From Paenibacillus sp. FSL R7-0345 (GTDB lineage Bacteria > Bacillota > Bacilli > Paenibacillales > Paenibacillaceae): a DNA stretch of 64,000 bases. The notes beneath the pieces are model-generated. The model saw only the letters and a program-made list of their open reading frames with translations, had not been told where the DNA came from and ran no database searches. Shown one piece after another: positions 51,709 through 60,945 of the stretch. Position 1 is the first letter of the stretch. Each line of letters begins with the position of its first letter. The position numbers and the translations under genes are program-made. The DNA lies in NCBI RefSeq assembly GCF_038595055.1, contig NZ_CP152002.1, positions 5,314,501-5,378,500 of the forward strand, in the 5' to 3' direction.

Positions 51709-52083
51709 TCACTTCTTGCCACCATAGTCACCGAACTTCAATCCCCACACCGAATCCTTACGGTGCGCTGCCGCTCTCTGCAGACCGGGAAGCCGCGGAT
51801 CATGCGGATAATGCTGCTCTAAATAGAGAACAAATACCCCGCGCAGCCCGATTTCGGCATCCAGCTTATTATATTCATTCGGATGTTTTTCCATTTCTGC
51901 AATTGCGGATTCCCAGCTCTCCAGATCGGCAGGATCTGAGCGGCCCTCACGGACTCTTCCCGCCAGCCTGCGGAGTTCACGGTATGCCCTTTTTACTTTG
52001 GATGAATAGATCTGCTTCTGATTCAAAAAAGTAAGCAAAGCAACCAGCAGCACCAGCCCGCCCCACATAATAAACGTATCCAT
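51709..52083 (-). CDS. Small single-helix membrane protein, unknown function
   Basis: This 124-residue protein is unrecognised. An N-terminal hydrophobic helix (FIMWGGLVLLVALLTFL) is followed by a basic, charged cytoplasmic domain (YRELRRLAGRVREGRSD, then WESAIAEMEKHP). ATG has GGGGG 12 bases upstream. The layout resembles small membrane-tethered scaffolding proteins, but nothing supports a function. Confidence 0.7.
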   Translation of the reverse strand: MDTFIMWGGLVLLVALLTFLNQKQIYSSKVKRAYRELRRLAGRVREGRSDPADLESWESAIAEMEKHPNEYNKLDAEIGLRGVFVLYLEQHYPHDPRLPGLQRAAAHRKDSVWGLKFGDYGGKK

Positions 52084-52135
52084 TAATTAAAATCCCCCTG
52101 CCTTTATATGTCCTTTTATTATACACGGCAGCACG

Positions 52136-52165
52136 CAAAAAACCCCACAGCCCGTGGGGTTTTTG
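52136..52165. terminator. Bidirectional terminator
   Basis: A perfect 9-bp stem (AAACCCCAC / GTGGGGTTT) with a 5-base loop has T-runs on both strands. It serves the small minus-strand gene ending at 52183. Confidence 0.9.
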
Positions 52166-52182
52166 TCCATCTTTTTCAGCAC

Positions 52183-52371
52183 TTAAATCCTGCTATTCTT
52201 TTTGATGATTTCGTTCAGCTGGCGCTTGTCTGCCTCCTGCGAGCGGTCCAGTGCCTCCAGATCATCCTGGTCGGCTTCCGCAGCCACAAACTGCACGTCC
52301 TCCAGTTTAGCTTCGTAAAGCAATTTCTGCTTGTCTACCTTAGAGACAATGTTCGAGTTCTCCCGATCCAT
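52183..52371 (-). CDS. Small charged protein, YfhD-like
   Basis: This 62-residue, very acidic and lysine-rich soluble protein has a stretch ADQDDLEALDRSQEADKRQ. It resembles the C-terminal half of small Bacillales YfhD proteins, often sporulation-related, but the match is weak. ATG has AAGGCGG 8 bases upstream and a strong terminator follows. Confidence 0.6.
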   Translation of the reverse strand: MDRENSNIVSKVDKQKLLYEAKLEDVQFVAAEADQDDLEALDRSQEADKRQLNEIIKKNSRI

Positions 52372-52418
52372 AACAGCTACCGCCTTCCTTCTTCCTTATA
52401 TTGATTCAGCGAATACGT

Positions 52419-52778
52419 TTAAATCATACCTCCGGCTTCTTCAATGATTGATAGCGCCTGCTGGTAGGATTCCGGCTGTACAATGACCGTCAGCAGAATA
52501 TTTCTGCCGGTCGGCCCTCCGTCTCCGCCATGGCTCATCCCGCTTGAGCTGGTATGCGCAGCAGTTAAAATACCGGAATGCGCGCTTTCGGCAGTCATCG
52601 AATCCATAGCGGAAAGGTCGCCTGTCACCGGGTTTACCGCATTCTGCAGGCCTCCCCCGCTGAAGCGGGTGAAGCGGTCAATAGCCATCTCGGTTACGCG
52701 CAGGACCTGAAGCTTGCGGGAGACACCTTCCGCTTCTTCGGGTGTTTTGAAGTAGGCGAGGATGCTTTTTTCTGACAA
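52419..52778 (-). CDS. Hypothetical 119-residue protein
   Basis: The protein is unrecognised. The N-terminal part (ILAYFKTPEEAEGVSRKL, then VTEMAIDRFTRF) and C-terminal part (LLTVIVQPESYQQALSIIEEAGG) look like a split alpha/beta ferredoxin-type fold, as in small stress proteins. They flank a Gly/Ser/His-rich middle (SSSGMSHGGDGGPTG). It starts at TTG with AGGGA 6 bases upstream, 47 bases ahead of the small charged gene, and is probably co-transcribed with it. Confidence 0.65.
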   Translation of the reverse strand: MSEKSILAYFKTPEEAEGVSRKLQVLRVTEMAIDRFTRFSGGGLQNAVNPVTGDLSAMDSMTAESAHSGILTAAHTSSSGMSHGGDGGPTGRNILLTVIVQPESYQQALSIIEEAGGMI

Positions 52779-53373
52779 GGGTAATCCCTGCTTTCTGCCT
52801 GATATGCCAAATGCAAATGGACCATTTTATTTTGTATTGATGCTGCATGGTTTATACACGCTTTTTATGTTTAATCTTATTTATCAGCAAAAAAATCCCT
52901 GGCCGCACTTTGCCCATTTCCCCTACCTTATACCTCGGGATAACAAGCTTAACTTAGTTAATAATTCCATAAATACAAAAAATATATTTATATTTTTTAC
53001 ATAGAGAACGACATTTACATTATTTTTATTTTATATAGTAAATGCTGTTTTCCTTTTGTTATGTCATCAAACCTCACTTTCACATCGATAATGTGGTCAT
53101 TTTATTATAAATTCAATAGTTTTCAGCTGCTTTGTCTCTTGATCAAGCTTGCACATGTTACCTATACCGTCACAAAAGAAAGTGTTTTCTAAAAAAACAA
53201 CATCACTTTTAACTGGATTTTACATTTTACCAATGGTAGAATCTTCTTAATATTTTTCCTACTAGCCGGGACGGAAATAAACACAGATTACTAGAAAGGA
53301 GAATCGAAGTGCTGTCTATAGCAGGAAAAATTTAGCTGTATCAGTACACATACACATTTGGAGGGGATTACAT
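52779..53373 (+). promoter_or_regulatory. AT-rich upstream region of the SLH protease
   Basis: No substantial gene is visible in this ~595-base AT-rich stretch. A candidate sigma-A promoter on the plus strand is TTGATC (53139-53144) and TATACC (53163-53168) with an 18-base spacer, which would give a leader of about 200 bases. Long leaders are common before S-layer and surface protein genes. Confidence 0.35.
53309..53335 (+). CDS. Possible 8-residue leader peptide ahead of the SLH protease
   Basis: GTG at 53309 is preceded by AAAGGAG with a 7-base gap, an excellent ribosome binding site, and runs eight codons (MLSIAGKI) to a TAG. It lies 38 bases before the protease start. It may be a translated leader influencing the main gene. 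Too short to support by coding signal alone. Confidence 0.35.
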   Translation: MLSIAGKI

Positions 53374-56300
53374 TTGGAGTGGAATAAACTACCTCGCAAG
53401 CTGTCTGTCATCACCCTGTCACTCGGAGTGACAGCAGGCATGATTCCGGGAGCGGCCTTTGCCGCCAGCAGCTCGCAGACGCCAACATCAACTAAATCTT
53501 TAACCTCAATTACCCAAACTTCCAATCAGACCTACATTTCACCGCAGATTAACACCAAATCATCAGGCAATGTCCGTGTTATTGTACAGCTGAGCGGCCA
53601 GCCTGCAGCCGTAGGCAAATACGCAGCCAAGCAGGGAATTTCCACCCTCTCCCAGGCATCTGCAGAAGCTGCTGTCAAAAGCCAGCAGTCTGAAGTACTG
53701 GGTAAAGCCGATGATCTGGGCATTGACCTGACCGTCAACTACCAGTACGACACGGTACTGAACGGCTTTGAGGTTTCCGTCCCGGCTAATGAAATTCCGA
53801 AGCTGGCCAAAATCTCCGGTGTTACCTCCATCTATCCGAACAGCACCTGGTACGCCCTTCCGGATGAAACGGTAACAGATGCTACTTACAGAAATGACAA
53901 TGCCCCGCTGGAGCAGATTCATGCTGATTGGGCTGCTGAGCAGGGGATTACCGGTGCAGGCCTGAAAGTCGGCGTCATTGATACCGGTGTTGACTATCTG
54001 CACCCGGATATTGCACCGGCCTATAAGGGCGGTTACGACTCCTTTTATCAGGATGAAGATCCTTATGAAGAAGCACCTATTCCCGTCGAAGAAGATATAT
54101 ACGGCAAAGGCTATGCCGGAACCTCCCACGGAACGCATGTCTCCGGTACGATTATCGGACAATATGCCGCCAAAGGTGATGTTGCCCAAAAAGGGGTAGC
54201 ACCAGGCGCTGAGCTGTACGCTTATAAAGTTCTGGGGCGCAACCTTGATGATCCGAGCACCTCTTCCGGTTCATCTGCCCAGGTTATCGACGGAATTGAG
54301 CATGCGGTTAAAGACGGCATGGATGTCATCAACCTGTCGCTCGGCTCCGATTCCGAAAAAGACGTAAACTCTCCTGACTCCATCGCCATCAATAATGCCG
54401 TACTCTCGGGCGTAGTAGCGGTTATTGCCAACGGTAACAACGGGGAAGCGGGCTATTTCTCCCTCGGCTCTCCTGCAGCGTCGCAGCTGGCCATTTCGGT
54501 TGGCGCTGTAAATAGTCCGATCAAAGCCTTCTCAGGTGCTTTCAAGGCGGAAATTGCAGATTCGGTAACTACCGTTACTTATTCTGAGTATTATGATTTC
54601 CACGTAATGGCCTATGAGCTCGGAAAATATAACTTCACCGATATTATCGGCACAGAACCGGTTGAGGTCGTTTACGCTGACCTTGGTGCAGATGAAGATT
54701 ATCCGGATCGCGACATTACCGGCTCTGTAGTCTTGGTATCCCGCGGAGACCTGGCTTTTGTCGATAAAATTGCCATTGCCAAAGAGCACGGGGCCAAGGC
54801 CATCGTAATCTTTAACGGTAATGCCAACCCTGCCACGAAAGAGGCTATTCTTACCGAGAGTATCAAAGACCGTGACGGATTCATCGGCAGCAATCTCGGT
54901 GACGGATATGACTACATTCCAGCGTTCGATATTGAAGGCACTAAGGGACGTGCACTTGCCAGAGCCATTCTAGCGAATGATGGAAAACCGGTCTATTTCA
55001 CCTTCGGGGATGAGTACGAGCAGACTCAGACTGCCGGTGATGAAATAACTTACTTCTCCTCCCTGGGCCCTAACGTGGATGGAAACCTCAGCATCAAACC
55101 TGATATCGTCGCTCCTGGTGATGGCGTATTGTCCACCTACCCGGCATACGGCGGGGATTACACTCAGGCATATCACCGCAGCAGCGGTACCAGCATGGCG
55201 ACTCCGCATGTAGCAGGCTTGTCGCTCCTGATTAAACAGGCTCATCCGGATTACACACCGTTTGATATCCGCGCCGCTCTGGCGAACACTGCGGACCAGC
55301 TCCTTTATAAAGGTGCTCCGGAAGATCTGTACATTCAAGGTCCGGGCCGGGCAAACGTAGAGAATGCCATCAAGACACCAGCATTGCTCCAGGCTGTTGA
55401 ACACATTACTATTCTCGACAAAAATTATTCAGCACAAAACGTAATCAACTATAATCCTTCCACAAGCTTTGGAACACTACTGCCAGGTGCAGCAGCTTCC
55501 AAAGAACTGCAGCTCAAAAATGTCAGCGGTAAAGAGCTTACTTACACCGCTTCTGTGGAATGGAACTATGATGATCTGGAGAATGTAACCGCAACGCTGG
55601 ATAAAGCTACGGTAACAGCCTCCGCTTACGCTTCCGCCGGCTTTAATCTGACGGTTAATGTATCAGCCGATACTGAACCGCAGATGCTGCAGGGGAATAT
55701 CGTTCTCACGTCTGCGGGACAACCTACCCTGCACCTGCCGTTCGCCATTAATGTTGATGAAACAACAAATCAGCCTGACTGGGGAACCGGAATTCAGGAA
55801 CCAGTAATTACTTCACCGATTGTGTACAACAACTCGGGTGCAGTCCTTAATTTCAAACTGAAAGCTGAAGACATCAACTACTATGAAGTAGACCTGGTTG
55901 GTCTGGATGACAAAACTAAAGGTTACTTCCAGGTTGCAGCTACCGACTCGCCGGATAAATATTTCGAACCGGGTGACTACTCAACCGTTATCAGTGCTAC
56001 CTACCATCCTTACAACAGTGACGGTGAACCAATCCTTGATGCAAACGGACAGCCCGCTGTTGCTTATATGACAGATGGCGTTTATAAGCTTCAAGTGCTG
56101 GGAATAAACGCCGAAGATAATTCCAAGCTGCCAATTAAGATTGATCAGTACGAAGATGAATTCTACACTACCTATACCTCATTCCGCTTTATTAACGAGC
56201 CGGCTCCAAACTCAGGAAACGGCGGCAATAATGGCGGCGGCGGTGGCGGTACAGTTACACCAACAACTCCGGTTGCCCCTGCTGCAGCTGCATCACTGAT

Positions 56301-57489
56301 CGCAGAAGGAACAACCCCGGTTACCCTGACTCCGGCCACTGTGTCCAAAGACAGTGTAACTACAGTAACTGTAACCGACGACAATCTGAAAACTGCTCTG
56401 GCTAATGCCGCAGCAACCAAAACAGCTGTCGTAATTTCATTGCCTGCAACCACTGATACTGCGGTTGAACTGAATCTGACTGCAGCCCAGGTGACTCAGC
56501 TGGCCGGCATTCACGCCGATAGCAGCATTGTTGTTACAGTCAACGGTTCTGCCGTTGCCCTGCCGGTATCCCTGCTGAAATCCGCTCCTGCGGGCCAAAG
56601 CTTCAAGCTGGATATTAAACAGGCGCCGGAAGCTGCCGGCAAGCTGACAGCCAGCGTAGCCGGTTCCACGGTAATCGGGACTCCAATTACCTTTGAAGCT
56701 TCCTGGACCAGTGCAACAGGCAGCACGTATCTGACAACACCGAACAACCTGTTTATTAAGAGATCCTTTACTGTACCAGGTGCAATCCAGCCGAATACAG
56801 CAGGTGTTCTGTTCGAGGATGACGGAGTAGTTACTCCAGTCGCTTCTGTGTTCACACCGCAGAAAGACGGCACTACAATCGTTACTGTTAGCCGTCCAGG
56901 CTTCTCGACTTACGCTGCAGTAAGCAAGCCGGCCGCAGCATTTACAGATATTTCCGCTTCTTCTTCGGCTGAAGCGATCCAGGCGCTGGCTAACAAGCTG
57001 ATCATCCAGGGCACATCGGCAACAACCTTCTCGCCTAAGAGCAGCCTGACCCGTGCCGAGTTCACCGCACTGTTGACCCGCGCGCTCGGACTGCGGACAG
57101 ATGCCAACGTGACCTTCACAGATGTAAGCTCCACTGCCTGGTATGCCCAGGATGTGGCCGCTGCTTCCAAAGCAGGCCTGATTCTCGGAATCGGCAACGG
57201 TAAATTTGCACCAACCCAGAATGTAACCCGCCAGGAGCTGGCAGTGATTCTGGACAGAGCGCTTAAATTAACCGGCACTGAACTGAAGAGTGCCAACCCT
57301 TCCTTCACAACGTATAGTGACAGCGCCAAAGTAGCTCCTTACGCGAAGGATAGCCTGCAGACCCTGTCGGCAGCCGGCATCATCGGCAGCGATACAGGCT
57401 CCAGCTTCAATCCGGTTGCTCCGGCAACCCGTGAAGCAGCCGCTGCTGCACTGTACCAGCTGCTTAACAAGATCGGCCTGATCGAGTAG
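53374..57489 (+). CDS. S-layer-anchored subtilisin-like serine protease
   Basis: This 1371-residue exported S8 protease begins at TTG 53374 with GGAGGGG 7 bases upstream. The signal peptide ends near AAFAASS. An inhibitor I9-like propeptide (~60-165) follows. The catalytic triad is in VIDTGVDYLHPD (Asp), SHGTHVSGTI (His) and SGTSMATPHVAG (Ser). A PA-type insert (~395-520) sits between His and Ser. Beta-rich Fn3-like domains follow, then a Gly-rich linker (GNGGNNGGGGGG), further beta-rich segments, and three SLH domains (FTDISASS, FTDVSSTAWY, FTTYSDSAKV) that bind secondary cell wall polymer. This resembles the large SLH proteases of Paenibacillus and Brevibacillus. It is monocistronic, on the strand opposite its neighbours. 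Confidence 0.95.
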   Translation: MEWNKLPRKLSVITLSLGVTAGMIPGAAFAASSSQTPTSTKSLTSITQTSNQTYISPQINTKSSGNVRVIVQLSGQPAAVGKYAAKQGISTLSQASAEAAVKSQQSEVLGKADDLGIDLTVNYQYDTVLNGFEVSVPANEIPKLAKISGVTSIYPNSTWYALPDETVTDATYRNDNAPLEQIHADWAAEQGITGAGLKVGVIDTGVDYLHPDIAPAYKGGYDSFYQDEDPYEEAPIPVEEDIYGKGYAGTSHGTHVSGTIIGQYAAKGDVAQKGVAPGAELYAYKVLGRNLDDPSTSSGSSAQVIDGIEHAVKDGMDVINLSLGSDSEKDVNSPDSIAINNAVLSGVVAVIANGNNGEAGYFSLGSPAASQLAISVGAVNSPIKAFSGAFKAEIADSVTTVTYSEYYDFHVMAYELGKYNFTDIIGTEPVEVVYADLGADEDYPDRDITGSVVLVSRGDLAFVDKIAIAKEHGAKAIVIFNGNANPATKEAILTESIKDRDGFIGSNLGDGYDYIPAFDIEGTKGRALARAILANDGKPVYFTFGDEYEQTQTAGDEITYFSSLGPNVDGNLSIKPDIVAPGDGVLSTYPAYGGDYTQAYHRSSGTSMATPHVAGLSLLIKQAHPDYTPFDIRAALANTADQLLYKGAPEDLYIQGPGRANVENAIKTPALLQAVEHITILDKNYSAQNVINYNPSTSFGTLLPGAAASKELQLKNVSGKELTYTASVEWNYDDLENVTATLDKATVTASAYASAGFNLTVNVSADTEPQMLQGNIVLTSAGQPTLHLPFAINVDETTNQPDWGTGIQEPVITSPIVYNNSGAVLNFKLKAEDINYYEVDLVGLDDKTKGYFQVAATDSPDKYFEPGDYSTVISATYHPYNSDGEPILDANGQPAVAYMTDGVYKLQVLGINAEDNSKLPIKIDQYEDEFYTTYTSFRFINEPAPNSGNGGNNGGGGGGTVTPTTPVAPAAAASLIAEGTTPVTLTPATVSKDSVTTVTVTDDNLKTALANAAATKTAVVISLPATTDTAVELNLTAAQVTQLAGIHADSSIVVTVNGSAVALPVSLLKSAPAGQSFKLDIKQAPEAAGKLTASVAGSTVIGTPITFEASWTSATGSTYLTTPNNLFIKRSFTVPGAIQPNTAGVLFEDDGVVTPVASVFTPQKDGTTIVTVSRPGFSTYAAVSKPAAAFTDISASSSAEAIQALANKLIIQGTSATTFSPKSSLTRAEFTALLTRALGLRTDANVTFTDVSSTAWYAQDVAAASKAGLILGIGNGKFAPTQNVTRQELAVILDRALKLTGTELKSANPSFTTYSDSAKVAPYAKDSLQTLSAAGIIGSDTGSSFNPVAPATREAAAAALYQLLNKIGLIE

Positions 57490-57550
57490 TTCTTTATTGC
57501 TCAGCCTGCTAATAACCTCTACGGAGGCTGATAGCAGGCTGGAATGTAAA

Positions 57551-57597
57551 AGGATCGTGCAGCGGCCCAATGAGCCGCCCTGCACGATCCTTTTTTT
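57551..57597 (+). terminator. Terminator of the SLH protease
   Basis: A 12-bp stem (AGGATCGTGCAG / CTGCACGATCCT) with an inner GGC/GCC pairing is followed by seven T. Confidence 0.93.
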
Positions 57598-57612
57598 ATA
57601 AGCTCTAACATC

Positions 57613-57653
57613 AAAAACCCCCGGCTCCGCGTTACCTCGCGAATCCGGGGGTT
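57613..57653 (-). terminator. Terminator of the dnaK operon after dnaJ
   Basis: A perfect 9-bp stem (AACCCCCGG / CCGGGGGTT) is followed on the minus strand by a run of T. It ends the heat-shock transcript after dnaJ, showing prmA is not part of it here. Confidence 0.9.
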
Positions 57654-57675
57654 GGTTTAAATTCATTACTAAAAC

Positions 57676-58800
57676 TTAGTCACCGCGAAAGGCACGCTTT
57701 ACACGGTCAAAGAATGATTGCTCCTGCTCATGCGTATTCTCGCCGTTGTGGGAAGCGAACTGGCGGAGCAGGTCCTTCTGCTCATCGCTTAGCTTGCTTG
57801 GCGTTACCACGACTACCCGCACATGCTGGTCGCCAGTTCCGCTGCCGCGCAGGTGTGGAACTCCTTTGCCTCTGAGGCGGAAGAAGGTGCCTGTCTGGGT
57901 TCCCGCAGGAATCTTGAGCTTCACCTTTTCGGTCAGGGTAGGAATTTCAATCTCATCACCAAGTGCTGCCTGAGCGAATGTCAGGGGAACCTCACACATG
58001 ATATCATCGTTCTCGCGCTCGAAGAACTCATGGTTCTTCACACGGATGACAATGTACAGGTCACCGGCAGGACCGCCGCGCGTTCCGCCTTCACCTTCAC
58101 CAGTCATGCGCAGCTGAGCGCCGTCATCTACGCCGGCTGGAATACGCACATGGATCTTGCGCTGCTTCCTAACCTTGCCCTGGCCTGCGCAAGTCGTACA
58201 TTTTTCTTTAATGATTTTGCCGGTTCCGCTGCAATGGGAGCAGGGACGGCGGTTGCGCATCTGTCCAAGCGGGGTGTTCTGCACGAATTCCTGCTGGCCG
58301 CTGCCGTGGCAGACGGAACAGGTCTCCGGCTTCGTACCCGGTTTAGCCCCGGAGCCAAAGCAGGTGTCGCAGGACTCTGTACGCGGAATGGTAATGTCGG
58401 TTTCTTTGCCGAATACCGCTTCCTTGAATTCAATGGTCATTGTGTACTGCAAATCGCCGCCGCGCTGCGGGGCATTCGGATCACGGCGTCCGCCGCCTCC
58501 GCCGAAGAACATGTCGAAGATATCTCCGAGTCCGCCGCCGAAATCTCCGCCGCCAAAGCCGCCGCCCATACCCTGGTTAGGATCGATATGGCCGTACTGG
58601 TCATAACGTGCGCGCTGCTGGCCGTCGCTCAGCACATCGTAAGCTTCCTTCACTTCCTTGAACTTGGCTTCAGCATCGCTCGCCTTGTTGACGTCCGGAT
58701 GATACTGGCGCGCCAGCTTGCGGTAGGCCTTCTTTATTTCATCTTCAGATGCATCTCTTCCGAGACCCAGCACCTCATAAAAATCGCGTTTATCTGCCAC
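57676..58800 (-). CDS. dnaJ: Chaperone protein DnaJ
   Basis: DnaJ is the Hsp40 co-chaperone that delivers substrates to DnaK and stimulates its ATPase. It has 374 residues. The J domain carries the HPD motif in YHPDVNKA. A Gly/Phe-rich region follows. Four CxxCxGxG zinc motifs are seen (CDTCFGSG, CSVCHGSG, CSHCSGTG, CTTCAGQG). The C-terminal substrate domain includes LRGKGVPHLRG. I chose GTG 58800, giving MADKRDFYEVLG after GGAGGTG, over an upstream GTG that adds three residues. It ends the hrcA-grpE-dnaK-dnaJ operon. Confidence 0.96.
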   Translation of the reverse strand: MADKRDFYEVLGLGRDASEDEIKKAYRKLARQYHPDVNKASDAEAKFKEVKEAYDVLSDGQQRARYDQYGHIDPNQGMGGGFGGGDFGGGLGDIFDMFFGGGGGRRDPNAPQRGGDLQYTMTIEFKEAVFGKETDITIPRTESCDTCFGSGAKPGTKPETCSVCHGSGQQEFVQNTPLGQMRNRRPCSHCSGTGKIIKEKCTTCAGQGKVRKQRKIHVRIPAGVDDGAQLRMTGEGEGGTRGGPAGDLYIVIRVKNHEFFERENDDIMCEVPLTFAQAALGDEIEIPTLTEKVKLKIPAGTQTGTFFRLRGKGVPHLRGSGTGDQHVRVVVVTPSKLSDEQKDLLRQFASHNGENTHEQEQSFFDRVKRAFRGD

Positions 58801-58850
58801 TGCTTTCACCTCCGTACATCAGTACTCAATTCCCCTGTAACATGTCAAGT

Positions 58851-58892
58851 AGAAACGACTTTACCGTCCTAAACAGGACGGTATCCGTTTCT
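58851..58892 (-). promoter_or_regulatory. Long hairpin between dnaK and dnaJ
   Basis: An 8-bp inner stem (ACCGTCCT / AGGACGGT, loop AAAC) extends, after small internal loops, through AGAAACG/CGTTTCT. No T-tract follows on the minus strand, but a TTGACA does. It may stabilise the dnaK message or partly terminate before dnaJ. Confidence 0.5.
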
Positions 58893-59018
58893 GCGAGAAA
58901 TATAAGGATTATTTATAGCGTAAAACATATAAATTCTTATATTTTAAAAGGAAAGCCAAAACACGGGATGCCCCGGTCTTGACCTTCCCTTCGTACAGAA
59001 TAAACTTATCGTTTAAGG

Positions 59019-60854
59019 TTACCCTTGATTCTTCTCGTCGTCAACAACCTCATAGTCAGCGTCAACAACATTATCCTTTTTAGCGCCTTCCGGAGCCCCT
59101 TCAGCACCTTGTTGCTCCTGTGCAGCCTGCTCATACAGCTTCACGGATAATTGCTGTACAATCTCATTCAGTGCTTCTGTAGCCGCGTTGATTTCTTCCA
59201 GGTTATCGGTTTCCAGTGCCGCTTTTACTTTATCCTTAGCAGCATTGGCTTTTTCGATTTCGGAAGCATCTACTTTATCGCCAAGATCTTTGATTACTTT
59301 ATCTGTGGAATACACGAGCTGGTCAGCATTGTTCTTCGCTTCAACCAGTTCTTTGCGCTTGCGGTCTTCCTCAGCGTGCAGCTCGGCATCCTTCATCATT
59401 TGTTCAACTTCAGCATCGCTCAGGCCGCTGGAAGAAGTGATCGTGATCTTCTGGCTCTTGTTCGTGCCTTTGTCTGTTGCCGATACATTAACAATACCGT
59501 TAGCGTCGATGTCAAAAGTAACTTCGATTTGCGGTACGCCGCGCGGTGCCGGCGGGATCTCGTTCAGCATGAAGCGTCCCAGTGTCTTATTGCCGTTCGC
59601 CATTTGGCGCTCACCCTGCAATACGTGAATTTCCACGCTTGGCTGGTTGTCGGCAAAGGTCGAGAACACCTGGGATTTGCTTGTAGGAATAGTAGTGTTA
59701 CGCTCGATCATCTTCGTGAATACGCCGCCTGCAGTTTCAATACCGAGGGACAGCGGAGTTACGTCAAGCAGTACCACGTCTTTAACATCACCAGTCAATA
59801 CGCCTGCTTGAACTGCAGCACCCAGGGCTACTACTTCGTCCGGGTTAACGCCTTTGTGCGGATCTTTGCCGGTAAGCTTCTTGATCGCATCCTGTACGGC
59901 AGGAATACGGGTGGAACCGCCGACTAGCACGATTCTGTCCAGGTCAGCAGGAGTCATGCCTGCATCGCTCAGCGCCTGGCGTGTAGGTCCCAGTGTGCGT
60001 TCTACCAGTCCTGCAGTCAGTTCGTCGAACTTGGCACGGGTAAGGTTAACTTCCAAGTGCTGAGGCACGCCGTCAACAACCGTGATGAACGGAAGGGATA
60101 CAGTGGTAGTCAGTACGCCGGACAGTTCTTTTTTCGCTTTTTCAGCAGCATCCTTCAGACGTTGTACAGCAGCCTTGTCCTTGCTCAGGTCAATACCCTG
60201 CTCTTTCTTGAATTCAGCTACGAGGAAGTCCATAACAACCTGGTCAAAATCGTCGCCGCCCAGACGGTTATCACCGCTGGTAGCTTTTACTTCGAAGAAG
60301 CCGTCGCCCAGCTCAAGGATCGATACGTCGAATGTACCGCCGCCCAGGTCATATACGAGAATGGTCTGGTCTTCAGCCTTCTCAAGACCGTAAGCAAGCG
60401 CTGCAGCCGTTGGCTCATTGACAATACGCAGAACTTCAAGGCCGGCAATTTTACCAGCATCCTTGGTTGCCTGACGCTGGCTGTCATTGAAATAAGCCGG
60501 AACTGTAATAACCGCCTGGGTAACAGTCTGTCCAAGATATGCTTCAGCATCGGATTTCAGCTTCTGAAGGATCATTGCGGAAATTTCCTGTGCAGAGTAG
60601 TCTTTGCCGTCGATGCTTTCTTTGTGGTTCGTACCCATATGACGCTTAATCGAAGCGATTGTACGGTCAGGGTTAGTGATCGCCTGGCGTTTTGCTGTTT
60701 CGCCGACGATGCGCTCGCCGTCTTTCTTAAAGCCTACAACCGAAGGGGTTGTACGCGCGCCTTCCGGATTAGGAATAACGACGGCTTCGCCGCCTTCCAT
60801 AACGGCAACGCAAGAGTTGGTGGTTCCAAGGTCAATCCCGATTACTTTACTCAC
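59019..60854 (-). CDS. dnaK: Chaperone protein DnaK (Hsp70)
   Basis: DnaK is the ATP-dependent Hsp70 chaperone. It has 611 residues, the usual length for Firmicutes. It opens VSKVIGIDLGTTNSCVAV with the phosphate-binding loop, then has VYDLGGGTFDVSIL and the hinge VLVGGSTRIPAVQ. The substrate-binding domain begins after the linker KDVVLLDVTPLSLGIET. The C-terminus is charged, ending DYEVVDDEKNQG. The GTG at 60854 has GAGGAGGC 8 bases upstream; in-frame codons before it are not supported. Confidence 0.97.
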   Translation of the reverse strand: MSKVIGIDLGTTNSCVAVMEGGEAVVIPNPEGARTTPSVVGFKKDGERIVGETAKRQAITNPDRTIASIKRHMGTNHKESIDGKDYSAQEISAMILQKLKSDAEAYLGQTVTQAVITVPAYFNDSQRQATKDAGKIAGLEVLRIVNEPTAAALAYGLEKAEDQTILVYDLGGGTFDVSILELGDGFFEVKATSGDNRLGGDDFDQVVMDFLVAEFKKEQGIDLSKDKAAVQRLKDAAEKAKKELSGVLTTTVSLPFITVVDGVPQHLEVNLTRAKFDELTAGLVERTLGPTRQALSDAGMTPADLDRIVLVGGSTRIPAVQDAIKKLTGKDPHKGVNPDEVVALGAAVQAGVLTGDVKDVVLLDVTPLSLGIETAGGVFTKMIERNTTIPTSKSQVFSTFADNQPSVEIHVLQGERQMANGNKTLGRFMLNEIPPAPRGVPQIEVTFDIDANGIVNVSATDKGTNKSQKITITSSSGLSDAEVEQMMKDAELHAEEDRKRKELVEAKNNADQLVYSTDKVIKDLGDKVDASEIEKANAAKDKVKAALETDNLEEINAATEALNEIVQQLSVKLYEQAAQEQQGAEGAPEGAKKDNVVDADYEVVDDEKNQG

Positions 60855-60945
60855 TGTAATATGCCTCCTCAAAATGTTATGGAGCCCAGGCTCCAGCAAA
60901 TGTATAAATAGTTAGAAAACTCAGATGCCAAAGTATATTGACAGA

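Noticed and set aside
53563..54189. 208-codon minus-strand frame
   Set aside because: Antisense to the propeptide and catalytic Asp/His region of the SLH protease.
59151..60911. Plus-strand frames opposite dnaK (258 and 284 codons)
   Set aside because: Antisense to dnaK, an unmistakable Hsp70 gene; a well-known shadow artefact.
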